Below, piece after piece: positions 13,635-13,673 of a stretch of DNA of 13,673 nt. Every line of letters begins with the position of its first letter. Within the stretch, counting starts at the first letter, position 1. Position numbers and translations under genes: made by a program. The stretch spans positions 1 through 13,673 of the forward strand of contig DASTAY010000032.1 of NCBI GenBank assembly GCA_035712345.1. The letters run 5' to 3'. The notes beneath the pieces are model-generated. The model had not been told where the DNA came from. It saw nothing but the letters and a program-made list of their open reading frames with translations, and did no database searches. Origin of the DNA: VRUE01 sp035712345. GTDB lineage: Bacteria > Actinomycetota > Thermoleophilia > Solirubrobacterales > 70-9.

Positions 13635-13673
13635 TCAGGCTCCTGGCTTCACGCCAATGAAGTTCAGAAAGGG
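13635..13673 (-). CDS. C-terminal end of an unidentified protein (partial)
   Basis: Reading leftwards from the window edge, 12 codons encode PFLNFIGVKPGA and end in TGA at 13637-13635. It is treated as real because it stays open to the edge and is followed at once by a strong terminator-like hairpin. The product cannot be identified from 12 residues. In many actinomycetotes yraN precedes comM, but this tail does not look like YraN to me. Confidence 0.45.
   Translation of the reverse strand, partial: PFLNFIGVKPGA

Noticed and set aside
1..13673. CRISPR array, defence island, prophage or biosynthetic cluster
   Set aside because: No spaced direct-repeat array and no nuclease/toxin/phage gene set were found; apart from the IS edge all confident genes are chromosomal core or accessory metabolism.

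Overview
The window looks like a chromosomal core region of a high-GC Gram-positive bacterium, most likely an actinomycetote. The GC bias, the comM-dprA and whiG/xer gene set, the RNase HI type and an archaeal-type 5-formyl-THF cyclo-ligase would suit the Thermoleophilia/Solirubrobacterales, but that placement is inference from gene content, not from a marker tree. Genes are packed tightly, often with 4-8 nt overlaps. No stretch over 300 bases lacks a gene.

Left edge (1-231): the last codons of an IS481-like transposase and the right end of its element, with two 23-nt tandem repeats, stop 3 nt from the 3' end of a minus-strand tRNA-Gly(GCC). The tRNA's -10 box overlaps the stop codon of the gene upstream of it.

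Minus-strand block A (226-6584, read right to left): an L,D-transpeptidase with its own intrinsic terminator, then a XerC/D tyrosine recombinase, a WhiG/FliA-type sigma factor, a non-canonical EF-G-like GTPase, a zinc-ribbon protein of unknown function, a stand-alone RNase HI and a VOC-fold protein. The last four overlap stop-to-start and are probably translationally coupled.

Plus-strand island (6638-8255): an archaeal-type 5-formyl-THF cyclo-ligase family protein and an alpha/beta hydrolase overlap by 8 nt. They diverge from the transpeptidase across a 53-nt promoter region.

Minus-strand block B (8261-13490, read right to left): comM (YifB-type AAA ATPase), dprA, thiD, then a separately promoted ilvD. 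comM and dprA serve DNA uptake and transformation; thiD (thiamine) and ilvD (branched-chain amino acids) are metabolic. At the right edge, the last 12 residues of another minus-strand gene are followed by a perfect 32-bp palindromic terminator.

I see no defence system, CRISPR array, prophage or clearly undescribed system. The points most worth a second look are: the EF-G-like protein, changed at two normally conserved GTPase positions and coupled to an unknown zinc-ribbon protein and RNase HI; a series of -10 boxes placed 6-8 nt before start codons, suggesting leaderless transcripts; a cysteine-rich DprA N-terminus; and the IS/tRNA junction.
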